Shown: one piece after another, positions 8,419 through 16,947 of the stretch
Position numbering within the stretch: the stretch's first letter is position 1
How the letters are laid out: each line of letters starts with the position of its first letter
DNA from: Blastococcus sp. CPCC 205250
GTDB lineage: Bacteria; Actinomycetota; Actinomycetes; Mycobacteriales; Geodermatophilaceae
Reading direction: 5' to 3'
DNA length: 64,000 nucleotides
Assembly (NCBI RefSeq): GCF_019799925.1
Contig: NZ_JABGCG010000007.1
Location: 291,005 to 355,004, forward strand
Position numbers and translations under genes: made by a program
The notes under the pieces: model-generated
Seen by the model: the letters and a program-made list of their open reading frames with translations, nothing else
What the model was told of the DNA's origin: nothing
Databases searched by the model: none

Positions 8419-9074
8419 TGCTGGTCGACGCCCGCCGGGGACTGCGCGTCGGCGCCGTCCTGCTGACCGGCGGGGTGGCCGTCGGCGTGCTCGTGGCCCT
8501 GCCTGCGACGCGGCCGGCGGTCCAGGCCGTCGACGACACCGTGTGGCGCTGGGCCGGCGCTGTCGAGAACGGGCCGGCGACCGCCGTGGCCGTCGGCCTC
8601 TCCTGGCTCGGCGGCGTGTGGGTGACCTGGCCGCTGCGGGTCCTGGGCCTGGCCCTGCTCGCCTGGCGCCGACACTGGTTGCGCCTGGCCGCCTTCGCCC
8701 TCGCCGTGGTGACCAGCGAGGCCCTCATCGGCCCGCTCAAGGCGGCGTACGACCGCGCGCGACCGCCGGACTCCCTGATCGAGACGTCGGGGGCCTCGTT
8801 CCCCTCCGGGCACGCGATCGCCGCGGCGGTGACCGCGGTCGGGTTGGTGCTGGTGCTCTCACCGCCCGGCCCGATGCGCTGGCGGTGGGAGGTGCGCGCC
8901 GCGCTGTTCGCCGCCGTCATGGCGGTCTCGCGCGTCTACCTGCGGGCGCACTGGTTCTCCGACGTCCTCGCGGGGATCCTGCTGGGCGCTGGGCTGGCTC
9001 TGGGCTGGCCTGCCCTGCTGATGGCCCTGCGCGAGCGCTCGGCTAGTCGAACAGGTCGGGCTGGTCGCGGCTGA
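8418..9074 (+). CDS. PAP2-family phosphatase (second of two)
   Basis: This is a second PAP2 phosphatase of 218 residues directly after the first (TGATG junction). All three motifs are intact: KAAYDRARP (near 108), FPSGHA (near 128) and SRVYLRAHWFSD (near 170), the last a textbook SR-x5-H-x3-D. Hydrophobic segments alternate with these motifs. It resembles the first copy only in motifs, so this looks like two distinct specificities rather than a recent duplication. Its last 32 bp overlap the 3' end of the convergent aldolase gene. The C-terminal 15 residues are Arg/Ser/Gly rich and probably cytoplasmic. Confidence 0.88.
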   Translation: MLVDARRGLRVGAVLLTGGVAVGVLVALPATRPAVQAVDDTVWRWAGAVENGPATAVAVGLSWLGGVWVTWPLRVLGLALLAWRRHWLRLAAFALAVVTSEALIGPLKAAYDRARPPDSLIETSGASFPSGHAIAAAVTAVGLVLVLSPPGPMRWRWEVRAALFAAVMAVSRVYLRAHWFSDVLAGILLGAGLALGWPALLMALRERSASRTGRAGRG

Positions 9075-9885
9075 TGCGCTCCCAGATCGGCTGGAACTGG
9101 AACCAGCCGGCGAACTCGTAGCCGACCTGGCCGCGGGTCACCGTGGCCTCCTCGGGCCCGATCCGGCGCGGGGGGCTGCCCAGCCCGGCAGCGGCGGCGT
9201 AGGCGGTGAGCTGGGACTGCGCGGTGCGCTCGAGGGTGAGGAACCACCAGGCGGCGCTGTCCACGGAGGCACCGACGGTCAGCATGCCGTGGTTGCGCAG
9301 GATCACCGCCTTGTGCGTGCCGAGGGCGACGCCGATGCGCCGGCCCTCCTCGGGGTCCAGCACCACGCCCGAGTAGCTGTCGTAGACGCCGATGTCCTCG
9401 TAGAACGCGCAGGAGTCCTGGGTCAGCGGCTCGATCGTCATGTCCAGCGAGGACAGCGTCTTGCCGTAGGGGCCGTGCGCGTGGGCGGCGGCGAGGACGT
9501 CGGGCCGCGCCGCGTGGACGGCGCAGTGGATGGCCACCGCCGCGCCGTTGACCGCCCGGTCGCCCTCGACGACCTCCCCGGCGTGGTCGACCCGGACCAG
9601 GTCGCTGCTGCGGATCATGCTGAAGTGCATCCCGAAGGGGTTGACCCAGAAGGTGTCGGGCGCCTCCGGGTCGCGCACCGTGATGTGCCCGGCCACGCCC
9701 TCGTCGAGGCCGGCCTTGCTGAACATCCGGAAGGCCGCCGCCAGCTTCGCCTTGCGGTGCGCGCGCTCCTCCTCGACCGAGTCGAACACCGGCGGCATGG
9801 CCATGCGCAGCTTCCGGCCGGCGGCGTCGGTGTCGGCGGCTGCCGCGGGCAGCGGGGTCGGGGCGGTCCGGTCCGTCAGCGTCAC
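9043..9885 (-). CDS. class II aldolase/adducin family protein
   Basis: This 280-residue cytosolic protein has the class II aldolase/adducin fold. Its zinc-binding histidines appear in AAAHAHGPYGK (near 135) and in the later ILRNHGMLTVG motif (near 205); a central E/D-rich strand completes the site. Members cleave or epimerise sugar phosphates or related aldols, and many stand-alone actinobacterial copies have unknown substrates. The N-terminal 30 residues are Ala/Thr/Pro rich and probably disordered. The GTG at 9885 is well placed behind AGAGGAG, while upstream extension would enter the PHA synthase promoter region. It is convergent with the PAP2 operon and overlaps its last gene by 32 bp. 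Confidence 0.85.
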   Translation of the reverse strand: MTLTDRTAPTPLPAAAADTDAAGRKLRMAMPPVFDSVEEERAHRKAKLAAAFRMFSKAGLDEGVAGHITVRDPEAPDTFWVNPFGMHFSMIRSSDLVRVDHAGEVVEGDRAVNGAAVAIHCAVHAARPDVLAAAHAHGPYGKTLSSLDMTIEPLTQDSCAFYEDIGVYDSYSGVVLDPEEGRRIGVALGTHKAVILRNHGMLTVGASVDSAAWWFLTLERTAQSQLTAYAAAAGLGSPPRRIGPEEATVTRGQVGYEFAGWFQFQPIWERISRDQPDLFD

Positions 9886-10047
9886 GTCGGGCTCCTCTGG
9901 TGGGCGCGACGGGCGCCGCGCGCCACCGAGTGTGCCCGACCCGGCCGGCTCTGCGGCGGTCCTCCCCGGGTCACCGCGCCGGACCTCGGCGACCGTGGTT
10001 GAGTGGGCCGGGTCACAGCTGCCACCGAGCACCTCGAGGAGGCCGGC

Positions 10048-11826
10048 ATGACCACGACCGCCCGCGACACGGACACCCCACGGGGCGAGCCGAGCACCAC
10101 CCCGACCGCGACCCGCGAGCGCGGCGACACCGGCCCCGGACAGGCAGCCGAGGCCGCCGCCGACGCCATGACGGGGCTGGACATGGTCCTCGTCGACGGC
10201 GCGCGCGGGCCCCTGCGCCGGCTGGTGCCCCCGGCCCGGACGACGGTCCGGTTCGGCGCCTCGCTGGCCCGCCACCCCGACGCGCTGGCCCGGCGCGCCG
10301 GCGCGCTGGCGCAGGACCTCGCCCGCATCGCCCTCGGCCGCAGCGAGATCGAGGCCTCTCCCAAGGACAAGCGCTTCGCCGACCCCGCGTGGACGGGCAA
10401 CCCGCTGCTGCGGCGGGCCATGCAGGCGCACATCGCCGCGGCCCGGGCGGCCGTCGGCCTGGTGGACGACGCCGACCTGGACTGGCAGGACGACGAGCGC
10501 ATCCGCTTCTCGCTCACCAACCTCGTCGACGCCCTCGCCCCGAGCAACGTGCCGCCGCTGAACCCGCTGATGTGGAAGGCGGTCATCGACACGGGCGGGA
10601 AGAACGTCATCGGGGGCACCCGGCGGCTGATCTCGGACCTGACCTCGCCGCCCCGGGTCCCGTCGATGGTGGACTCCGACGCCTTCACGGTCGGGGAGGA
10701 CCTCGCGGTGACCCCCGGAGCGGTGGTGCTGCGGACGCCGGTGTTCGAGCTGATCCAGTACCGGCCGACCACGGAGACCGTGCGCAGCGTCCCGCTGGTG
10801 ATGGTGCCGCCGACGATCAACAAGTACTACATCACCGACCTGGCGCCCGGCCGCAGCATCGTCGAGCACTACCTCGCCGCGGGCCAGCAGGTCTTCATGA
10901 TCTCGTGGCGCAACCCCACCGCCGAGAACGCCGAGTGGGGCGTCGACGACTACGGGCAGGCCGTCCTCGACGCGATGGCGGCCGCGCAGGAGATCACCGG
11001 CAGCGAGCGGGTCGCCCTCCAGGCGTTCTGCTCCGGCGGGATCATCACCTCGATGGTCCTGGCCCACCTCGCCGCGACCGGGGACCTGGGCCGGGTGGCT
11101 GCGGCGAGCTTCGCCGTCACCGTCCTCGACTGGGAGCGGGCCGGCACCGTCGGCGCCCTGATGGACCCGCAGGCCGTGCAGCAGGCGGTCGAGAAGTCCC
11201 GGGAGAAGGGCTTCCTCGACGGCGCGATGCTGGCCGAGGTGTTCGCCTGGCTGCGGCCCAACGACCTGATCTGGAACTACTGGGTCAACAACTACCTGCA
11301 GGACAAGTCGCCGCCGGCCTTCGACATCCTCTACTGGAACGCCGACACCACCCGGATGACCGCCGGCCTGCACCGGGACTTCATCGACATCGCGGTGCAC
11401 AACTCCCTGGCCACCCCCGGGACGGCCAGCATGCTCGGCAGCCCCGTGGACCTGTCCGCAGTGGACGTCGACACCTACGTCACGGCGGGGATCGCCGACC
11501 ACCTGTGCCCGTGGCAGTCCTGCTACCGGACCACACAGCTGCTCGGGGGCGAGAGCCGCTTCGTGCTGTCGACCAACGGCCACATCGCCTCGCTGGTGAA
11601 CCCCCCGGGCAACCCCAAGTCCACGTTCCAGGTGGCGGCGCAGACGCCGCCCGACCCGGACCGCTGGCTGGCGTCCGCAGAGAAGGTCAAGGGCTCCTGG
11701 TGGCCGGACTTCACCGCGTGGCTGGGCGAGCGGGCCGGCGACGAGGTGCCCGCACCGGACGCGCTCGGGTCGGCCGCGCACCCGCCGATGGAGGACGCGC
11801 CGGGGACGTACATACATGAGTCGTGA
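10048..11826 (+). CDS. phaC: poly(3-hydroxyalkanoate) synthase
   Basis: This 592-residue cytosolic enzyme polymerises (R)-3-hydroxyacyl-CoA into PHA storage granules. The size and the N-terminal region (NPLLRRAMQAHIAAARA, then LTNLVDALAPSNVPPLNP) fit class I/II synthases. The lipase-like box is AFCSGG with nucleophile Cys near 328; the Asp (AGIADHLCPW, near 484) and His (TNGHIAS, near 512) of the triad are present. The first 50 residues are a low-complexity Thr/Ala/Asp extension. The ATG at 10048 has GAGGAGG at suitable spacing. The end overlaps the downstream hydrolase gene by 11 bp, which links synthesis to a probable depolymerase. No phaA/phaB or phasin gene lies in the window. Confidence 0.93.
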   Translation: MTTTARDTDTPRGEPSTTPTATRERGDTGPGQAAEAAADAMTGLDMVLVDGARGPLRRLVPPARTTVRFGASLARHPDALARRAGALAQDLARIALGRSEIEASPKDKRFADPAWTGNPLLRRAMQAHIAAARAAVGLVDDADLDWQDDERIRFSLTNLVDALAPSNVPPLNPLMWKAVIDTGGKNVIGGTRRLISDLTSPPRVPSMVDSDAFTVGEDLAVTPGAVVLRTPVFELIQYRPTTETVRSVPLVMVPPTINKYYITDLAPGRSIVEHYLAAGQQVFMISWRNPTAENAEWGVDDYGQAVLDAMAAAQEITGSERVALQAFCSGGIITSMVLAHLAATGDLGRVAAASFAVTVLDWERAGTVGALMDPQAVQQAVEKSREKGFLDGAMLAEVFAWLRPNDLIWNYWVNNYLQDKSPPAFDILYWNADTTRMTAGLHRDFIDIAVHNSLATPGTASMLGSPVDLSAVDVDTYVTAGIADHLCPWQSCYRTTQLLGGESRFVLSTNGHIASLVNPPGNPKSTFQVAAQTPPDPDRWLASAEKVKGSWWPDFTAWLGERAGDEVPAPDALGSAAHPPMEDAPGTYIHES

Positions 11827-12655
11827 CGCGCTGGTGACCGGAGCCCCGGAGACCGTCCGCACGGTGTCGGCGGCCGGCCGCAGCCTGCGGGTGTCGGTCC
11901 GCGCCGGGACGGACGACGACGTGCCCCCGTTGCTGCTGATGAACGGCATCGGCGCGAGCCTGGAGGTGCTGCAGCCGCTCGTCGACCGGATCTCGCCCCG
12001 GCGCACGGTGATCCGGTTCGACGTCCCCGGCGTGGGCGGTTCACCCCGGCCGCTGGTGCCCTACGTGCTGGGCACGCTCACCCCCGTCGTCGCCGGGGTG
12101 CTCACCCGGCTGGGCCACGACCGGCCGGTCGACGTCCTCGGCCTGTCGTGGGGCGGGGGGCTGGCGCAGCACTTCGCCGTCCAGCACCGGCGGCGCTGCC
12201 GTCGCCTCGTGCTCGCCGCCACCGGGACGGGCACGCTCATGGTGCCGGGGTCGCCGAAGGTGCTCGGCCGCATGCTGACCCCGCGCCGGCACCGCGACCC
12301 GGACTACGCGCGGCAGATCGCCGGGACCATCTACGGCGGCACGATGCGCTCGGACCCCGAGCGGGCGGCACGGGTGCTGCACGCCGCGGCCCGGGTGGGC
12401 CCGCGGCGGGGGTACTACTACCAGCTGGCGTCCAGCACCGGCTGGAGCAGCCTGCCGTTCCTGCGGCTGATCCGGCAGCCCACGCTCGTGCTCGCCGGGG
12501 ACGACGACCCGATCATCCCGGTGGCGAACGCGCGGATCATGGGCCGGCTGCTCCCCGACGCCGAGGTGCACGTGTACCGCGGCGGGCACCTCGCCCTGCT
12601 CACCGAGGCCGACCAGCTCGCGCCGGTCGTCGAGGAGTTCCTCGACCGGGACTGA
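11816..12655 (+). CDS. alpha/beta hydrolase, probable intracellular PHA depolymerase
   Basis: This 279-residue alpha/beta hydrolase has the nucleophile elbow GLSWGG (Ser near 111), acid GDDDPIIP (near 229) and His YRGGHLAL (near 257). Length, the FDVPGVGGSP motif and the arrangement match the medium-chain PHA depolymerase (PhaZ) group, which turns stored polymer back into hydroxyacids. The gene starts 11 bp inside phaC and has no other promoter, so the two are translated together. A simple esterase remains possible; the phaC coupling is the main reason for preferring PhaZ. The ATG at 11816 is preceded by GGGACGTAC, a weak ribosome-binding site as expected for a coupled start. Confidence 0.82.
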   Translation: MSRDALVTGAPETVRTVSAAGRSLRVSVRAGTDDDVPPLLLMNGIGASLEVLQPLVDRISPRRTVIRFDVPGVGGSPRPLVPYVLGTLTPVVAGVLTRLGHDRPVDVLGLSWGGGLAQHFAVQHRRRCRRLVLAATGTGTLMVPGSPKVLGRMLTPRRHRDPDYARQIAGTIYGGTMRSDPERAARVLHAAARVGPRRGYYYQLASSTGWSSLPFLRLIRQPTLVLAGDDDPIIPVANARIMGRLLPDAEVHVYRGGHLALLTEADQLAPVVEEFLDRD

Positions 12656-12687
12656 GCCCCGTTCCGACCGCGTTCCGGCCCGTCCCG

Positions 12688-12704
12688 AGGCTCGTGCCGA
12701 GCCT
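12688..12704. terminator. candidate terminator between convergent genes
   Basis: A perfect 7-bp stem (AGGCTCG / CGAGCCT) with a TGC loop lies in the 76-bp gap between the PHA hydrolase and the convergent metallopeptidase gene. It is short and without a T-tract, so this is a modest call. Confidence 0.4.
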
Positions 12705-12731
12705 GCGAGGCATGAGGAGGACGGGGTCCTG

Positions 12732-14108
12732 TCAGAGGCCGCAGCTGCCGTCGAGGAAGCCCTGCCGGAAGGAGTCCACCAGCTCGAAGCCGGTGGAGTC
12801 CGACCCGGGCAGCACGGAGTCGCCCTCGCCGTAGCGCAGCAGCGCGACGGCGGCCTCGTCCACGTCGCCCGGTGAGAACCCGGCACCGGCCCCGGCGACC
12901 TCACCGTCGAGGAACTCCCGGGCCATCCAGCCGGTCGCGCAGACCGCGCTGTCCACGGCCTGCTCGCCGTCGGTCGGCAGCCCGAGCCGGGCCCGGACGG
13001 CCATCGCGTACGGCAGGCCGAGCAGCGCGACGACGGCGAAGTCGCCCACCTCCCCGTGCGCCGCCTCGAGCAGGCCGGGCCCGTCGAAGCGGACCGTGTC
13101 GTCGGCGCGGCAGTACGCCAGGTCGACCTCCGGGCCCTCCCCCGTGCAGGCCGAGCCCGACGGCTCGCCCTCCTCGACGTCGGGCAGCGCGCTCACCCCC
13201 TCCAGCGGCGGGTCCCCGGGGAAGCCGGTCGTCACCGCCTGACGCCAGAAGGCGGCCAGCAGCCGGTCGGCGAAGTCGAGCGCGTCGTCGTAGTCCAGGT
13301 CGTCGCCGCGCCGCTCGTCGTCGGGGTCGAACGGCTCGAGGGTGTAGACCCGGTCCTCGTCGAAGGCCGCGCAGGCCTGCGGGCCGTCGGCGTAGCCCTC
13401 CTGGAAGGCCGACAGCTGGTCGAACAGCGAGCCGTGGGCGCTGGGGTCCTCGGGGTCGCTGCCGGGCGGGTCGCCGAAGTACAGGTACCCGAGCAGGTAG
13501 TCGTCGAGCTCGGCCGGCCGGACGGCGAAGTGCCGGGAGTTCCCCTCGACCACCCAGCGGGTCCAGGCACCGGCGAAGCACTCGGCCTGGGTCTCGGAGA
13601 CGATCGACGGGTCGTCCAGGCCGGCGGCGTCCTGGACCGCGTGGGCCATCTCGTGCGCCATCACCTCGGCGACGAGGAAGGGGCCGTACTCCTCGGAGAG
13701 GTCGGCCAGCCAGGCGCGGTCGTAGACGATCCGGTCGTCGGTCGGGCAGTACAGGGCGTTCTCGGCGAGCTCGTCGACGTCGTCGTCGAAGCAGGCGCTG
13801 CGGGGCAGCTCGTCGTCGTCGGTCTCGTCCGGGTCGATGGACCAGAAGCCGCCCTCCACCTCGCCGAACTCCCCGCCGTAGAGCTGCGGGAAGGTCTGGT
13901 CCCAGTAGTCCAGGACGTCGGCCAGGGCGTTGCGCGCGATGCGGTCGGTCTCGTCGCCGTCCTCCACGAGCTCGACGACGAGGTCGGCGTCGGTGGCGTC
14001 CATCCGCACGCCCCCGGCCGGCGTGGCCACGCCCGCGACCTGCGTGGTGCACGCGGTCAGCACGCTGGTGGCGGCCACGACCGCCACCAGCGTCGGACGC
14101 ACGCGCAC
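12732..14108 (-). CDS. putative neutral zinc metallopeptidase, lipoprotein
   Basis: This 458-residue secreted lipoprotein carries an HEMAHAVQ motif (HExxH, near residues 150-157) typical of zinc metallopeptidases of the YpfJ/neutral-zinc type; a downstream Glu in SETQAECFAG (near 172) probably supplies the third ligand. The N-terminus is a signal with lipobox VLTAC. The mature protein is very acidic, with Asp/Glu-rich loops, and has pairs of cysteines (SACF, LYCP, ECFAG, ACAAF, SACTG, AYCRA, AVCAT, GSCGL) that suggest several disulfides. The C-terminal half has a second helical domain. The GTG at 14108 follows AGGTGGG; a second in-frame GTG at 14102 is an alternative. Known relatives are cell-surface proteases with unknown targets. 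Confidence 0.8.
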   Translation of the reverse strand: MRVRPTLVAVVAATSVLTACTTQVAGVATPAGGVRMDATDADLVVELVEDGDETDRIARNALADVLDYWDQTFPQLYGGEFGEVEGGFWSIDPDETDDDELPRSACFDDDVDELAENALYCPTDDRIVYDRAWLADLSEEYGPFLVAEVMAHEMAHAVQDAAGLDDPSIVSETQAECFAGAWTRWVVEGNSRHFAVRPAELDDYLLGYLYFGDPPGSDPEDPSAHGSLFDQLSAFQEGYADGPQACAAFDEDRVYTLEPFDPDDERRGDDLDYDDALDFADRLLAAFWRQAVTTGFPGDPPLEGVSALPDVEEGEPSGSACTGEGPEVDLAYCRADDTVRFDGPGLLEAAHGEVGDFAVVALLGLPYAMAVRARLGLPTDGEQAVDSAVCATGWMAREFLDGEVAGAGAGFSPGDVDEAAVALLRYGEGDSVLPGSDSTGFELVDSFRQGFLDGSCGL

Positions 14109-14141
14109 GAGGACCCACCTGTCGATCCGGCGGACGCTCGA

Positions 14142-14226
14142 GGTCCGGCTCCGGGGCAGAAGCTGCCTGCCGGCCGGGACGTCGTCAACCCGACACGGGC
14201 GGGCCCGACCGAACCGGAGCCGGACC
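14142..14226. repeat. 13-bp inverted repeat spaced by 59 bp
   Basis: GGTCCGGCTCCGG at 14142-14154 and its exact reverse complement at 14214-14226 flank 59 bp. They sit in the 137-bp gap between the GGDEF-EAL gene and the metallopeptidase gene, both on the minus strand. The pair could form a long stem in the transcript (a terminator-like or leader structure) or bind a protein. A 13-bp perfect match is unlikely by chance at this distance, though GC-rich sequence raises the odds. Confidence 0.5.
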
Positions 14227-14245
14227 GCGCCCCTGCGGCGGCCGG

Positions 14246-16915
14246 TCAGCTGCCCAGTGCGGCGGGGACGGCGCCCAGCAGGGCGCCGGCCTCCTCCGCC
14301 GGCAGCGGCCGGTGCAGCAGGTAGCCCTGCGCGTGGTCGCAGCCCTCGGCCCGCAGGCGGGCGAGCTGCTCGGGCTCCTCGACGCCCTCGGCGACGACGG
14401 TCAGGCCGAAGGTGTGCGCGGCCCGGACCATGAGCGCCACCAGCTCCTCGTGACCCGGGTCGGTGGACCCGATGAAGCTGCGGTCGATCTTGAGCGTGTC
14501 GACCGGCATGTGCCGCAGCTGGCCGATCGAGGTGTACCCGGTGCCGAAGTCGTCGATGGCGATGCCGACGCCCATCTCCCGCAGCGTCGCCAGGTGGTCG
14601 TACGCCGCCGGGTCGCTGACCAGCACCGTCTCGGTCACCTCGAGAACCAGCAGCGACGCCGGGAGCCCCGAGGCGGCCAGCGCGTCGACGACGTCGCGCA
14701 CCACCCGCGGCTCGGCCAGGTGCCGGCCGGAGATGTTCACGGCGACGGTCGGCTCGGGCCGGCCGGCGGCCGGCGGCGCGGCCGCCCGCCACTCGGCCAG
14801 CTGCCGGGTGGCCTCGCCCAGCACCCACCGGTCGATGTCGCAGATCAGCGTGGAGGCCTCGGCGACCGGGACGAACTGGTCCGGCGGCACCGGGCCGACC
14901 CCCGGGCGGTGCCAGCGCACCAGCGCCTCGAAGCCGGTCACGGCTCCGCCGGCCACCTCGTGCACCGGCTGGTAGCACAGCCGCATCTCACCGGCGGCCA
15001 GACCGGCGGCGATGGCGGCCTCGGTCTCGGCCCGGGCGGTGAGCTGGCGGCGCAGGTCGTCGTCGAAGACCTCCGCCCGGCCGCGGCCGTGCGCCTTGGC
15101 CCGGTAGGCGGCGGTGTCGGCCTCGGCGAAGAAGACGTCGGCGTCGGTGCCGCCGTCGCGGCTGACCGCGACGCCGATGCTGGCGCCGATCCGGACCTCC
15201 ACGCCGCCGGAGTCCACCGGGACGCTGACGAGGGCGACCAGCCGCTCGGCGAGCTGCACGAGCTCGCGCTCGTCGTCCACCTGCTCGACCAGGACGACGA
15301 ACTCGTCGCCGCCCAGCCGGCAGACGGTGTCGCCCGTCCGGACGGCCGACAGCATGCGTGCCGCCGTGGTCCGGAGGACCTCGTCCCCGCAGGCGTGGCC
15401 GTAGCGGTCGTTGACGACCTTGAAGCCGTCGAGGTCGACGAAGAGCAGTCCGGTCGTGCCCCCGGACCGCTGCGCCCGGTGCAGCGCGCCTTCGACGGCG
15501 GCCACCGCCTGGGCGCGGTTGGGCAGCTCGGTGAGCGGGTCGTGCGTGGCCCGGTGGGCCAGCGCGACCTGGAGCTCCTCCCGCTGCCGCACGGAGGTGA
15601 CCATCTGCTGCACCGAGGCGTGCACGACCTCGCCGAGCGGGCCGGGCAGGGGCTGGTCGAGCACGGCGTCGTCCAGGTCGCCCCGGGCCACGGCGGCCGC
15701 CTGGTCCTGCACGCGGCGGAGGCTTGCCACGGTGGAGCCCAGCGCGGCGGACACCGTGCGGACCTCCCGCGGCCCGGCGACGGCGACGTCGACCAGCCGC
15801 CCCTCGCTCACCCGGCCGGCCTGCTCGGCGAGCCCGCCGAGCGCCCGGCCCAGGCGCAGCCCGACGTAGGTCGCGGCCCCGCCACCGACGACGAGGATGC
15901 CGACGCCCAGCTGCAGCGTGGTCACCAGCTCCTCGTGCGCCCGCGCGGCGTCGGCCGCGGCCAGGGCGCGGGCGTTCGTCACGGCGTCGGCGACGAGGTC
16001 GTTGAGCAGCGAGTCGTGCTCGGGCCCCTCGCTCATCAGGGGGAGGAGCTCGGCCACCGTCAGGCGGGTCAGCGTGCCGGCGGCCTGCGCGGCGAGCAGG
16101 CCGTCGACCCTGGTCATCAGCTGGGTGGCGCGGGTGCGTTCCCACGCCGCGACGAGCGCGGGCTGCGACAGGTCGCTCATCCGGCGCTGGGCGTCCTGGT
16201 ACGCCAGCCAGGCCGACTCCCCTGCCAGCCGGGAGCCGATGGTGAGGTCGCCCGCGTCGAGCTGAGCGGCGAGGAAGAGCGGGAAGACCCGAGCGGAGGC
16301 CTGCGCGAGGGCGGCGGTGATCTCCACGTCGCGGGTCGCCCGCATCGTGGCGGCCGGCACCTCCCCGGAGGTCGCTGCCGCGGCCGCCTGGTCCTGCGCC
16401 TGCGCGAGGGTGTTGGAGACCTCGACGTGGGCGAAGTAGACGTCCTCGACCTCGATGCCGTCGTGGGCGTCGATGTCGGCGCGCAACCTGCTCAGCTGCT
16501 CCAGCGCGCGGAGAACCGGCTCGGACCCGGCCGACGACGCCGGCAGGGCGGCCACCGCCGCGTCCGTGGCGGCGCGGGAGTCGGCGGTCGCCTGGCGCAT
16601 CTGCACGGCCACCGCCGCGACGATGGCCTCTCCCACGTTAAGGCGCTGTGCCGTCGCGGGGTCCTCCACCACCCAGCTCGCCAGGGACGGCACGATCTCC
16701 TGCTCCACACCGTGCCGGACGGCGTCGAGCCGGGCGAGCGCCTGGACGGCCTGCTCGGCGTGCCGTGCGCTGGCGACCTCGGCCTGCTGGCCGCGGACGG
16801 CGGCGGTGGTCAGGAGTCCCACGCCGATCTGGGGGACGATGACCAGCGCCAGGACGTAGAGCCACAACGGGAGACCCCGTCGCGTCCGCCGGGCCATGGT
16901 GCGCATGGGGCGCAT
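14246..16915 (-). CDS. membrane sensor GGDEF-EAL protein (c-di-GMP synthase/phosphodiesterase)
   Basis: This 889-residue cyclic-di-GMP signalling protein has a transmembrane helix at about 17-38 and a 290-residue all-helical extracellular domain that resembles nitrate/nitrite-sensing (NIT-like) folds. A second helix at about 333-355, a HAMP-like linker, a GGDEF domain and an EAL domain follow. The cyclase motif is intact (LGGDEFVVLV, near 535). EAL is present (FEALVRWHRP, near 660) with the expected downstream metal and loop motifs NISGRHL, EVTETVL, IDDFGTGYTS, LKIDRSFI and EGVEE, so both activities are plausible. Several ATGs occur at the start (16915, 16906, 16897), none with a strong ribosome-binding site; I chose the first. 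It stands between the SARP regulator and the metallopeptidase, 32 bp after the former. Confidence 0.9.
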   Translation of the reverse strand: MRPMRTMARRTRRGLPLWLYVLALVIVPQIGVGLLTTAAVRGQQAEVASARHAEQAVQALARLDAVRHGVEQEIVPSLASWVVEDPATAQRLNVGEAIVAAVAVQMRQATADSRAATDAAVAALPASSAGSEPVLRALEQLSRLRADIDAHDGIEVEDVYFAHVEVSNTLAQAQDQAAAAATSGEVPAATMRATRDVEITAALAQASARVFPLFLAAQLDAGDLTIGSRLAGESAWLAYQDAQRRMSDLSQPALVAAWERTRATQLMTRVDGLLAAQAAGTLTRLTVAELLPLMSEGPEHDSLLNDLVADAVTNARALAAADAARAHEELVTTLQLGVGILVVGGGAATYVGLRLGRALGGLAEQAGRVSEGRLVDVAVAGPREVRTVSAALGSTVASLRRVQDQAAAVARGDLDDAVLDQPLPGPLGEVVHASVQQMVTSVRQREELQVALAHRATHDPLTELPNRAQAVAAVEGALHRAQRSGGTTGLLFVDLDGFKVVNDRYGHACGDEVLRTTAARMLSAVRTGDTVCRLGGDEFVVLVEQVDDERELVQLAERLVALVSVPVDSGGVEVRIGASIGVAVSRDGGTDADVFFAEADTAAYRAKAHGRGRAEVFDDDLRRQLTARAETEAAIAAGLAAGEMRLCYQPVHEVAGGAVTGFEALVRWHRPGVGPVPPDQFVPVAEASTLICDIDRWVLGEATRQLAEWRAAAPPAAGRPEPTVAVNISGRHLAEPRVVRDVVDALAASGLPASLLVLEVTETVLVSDPAAYDHLATLREMGVGIAIDDFGTGYTSIGQLRHMPVDTLKIDRSFIGSTDPGHEELVALMVRAAHTFGLTVVAEGVEEPEQLARLRAEGCDHAQGYLLHRPLPAEEAGALLGAVPAALGS

Positions 16916-16947
16916 ATCGGTCGGTGTCGTTCCGCGCCTGAGCTGGT

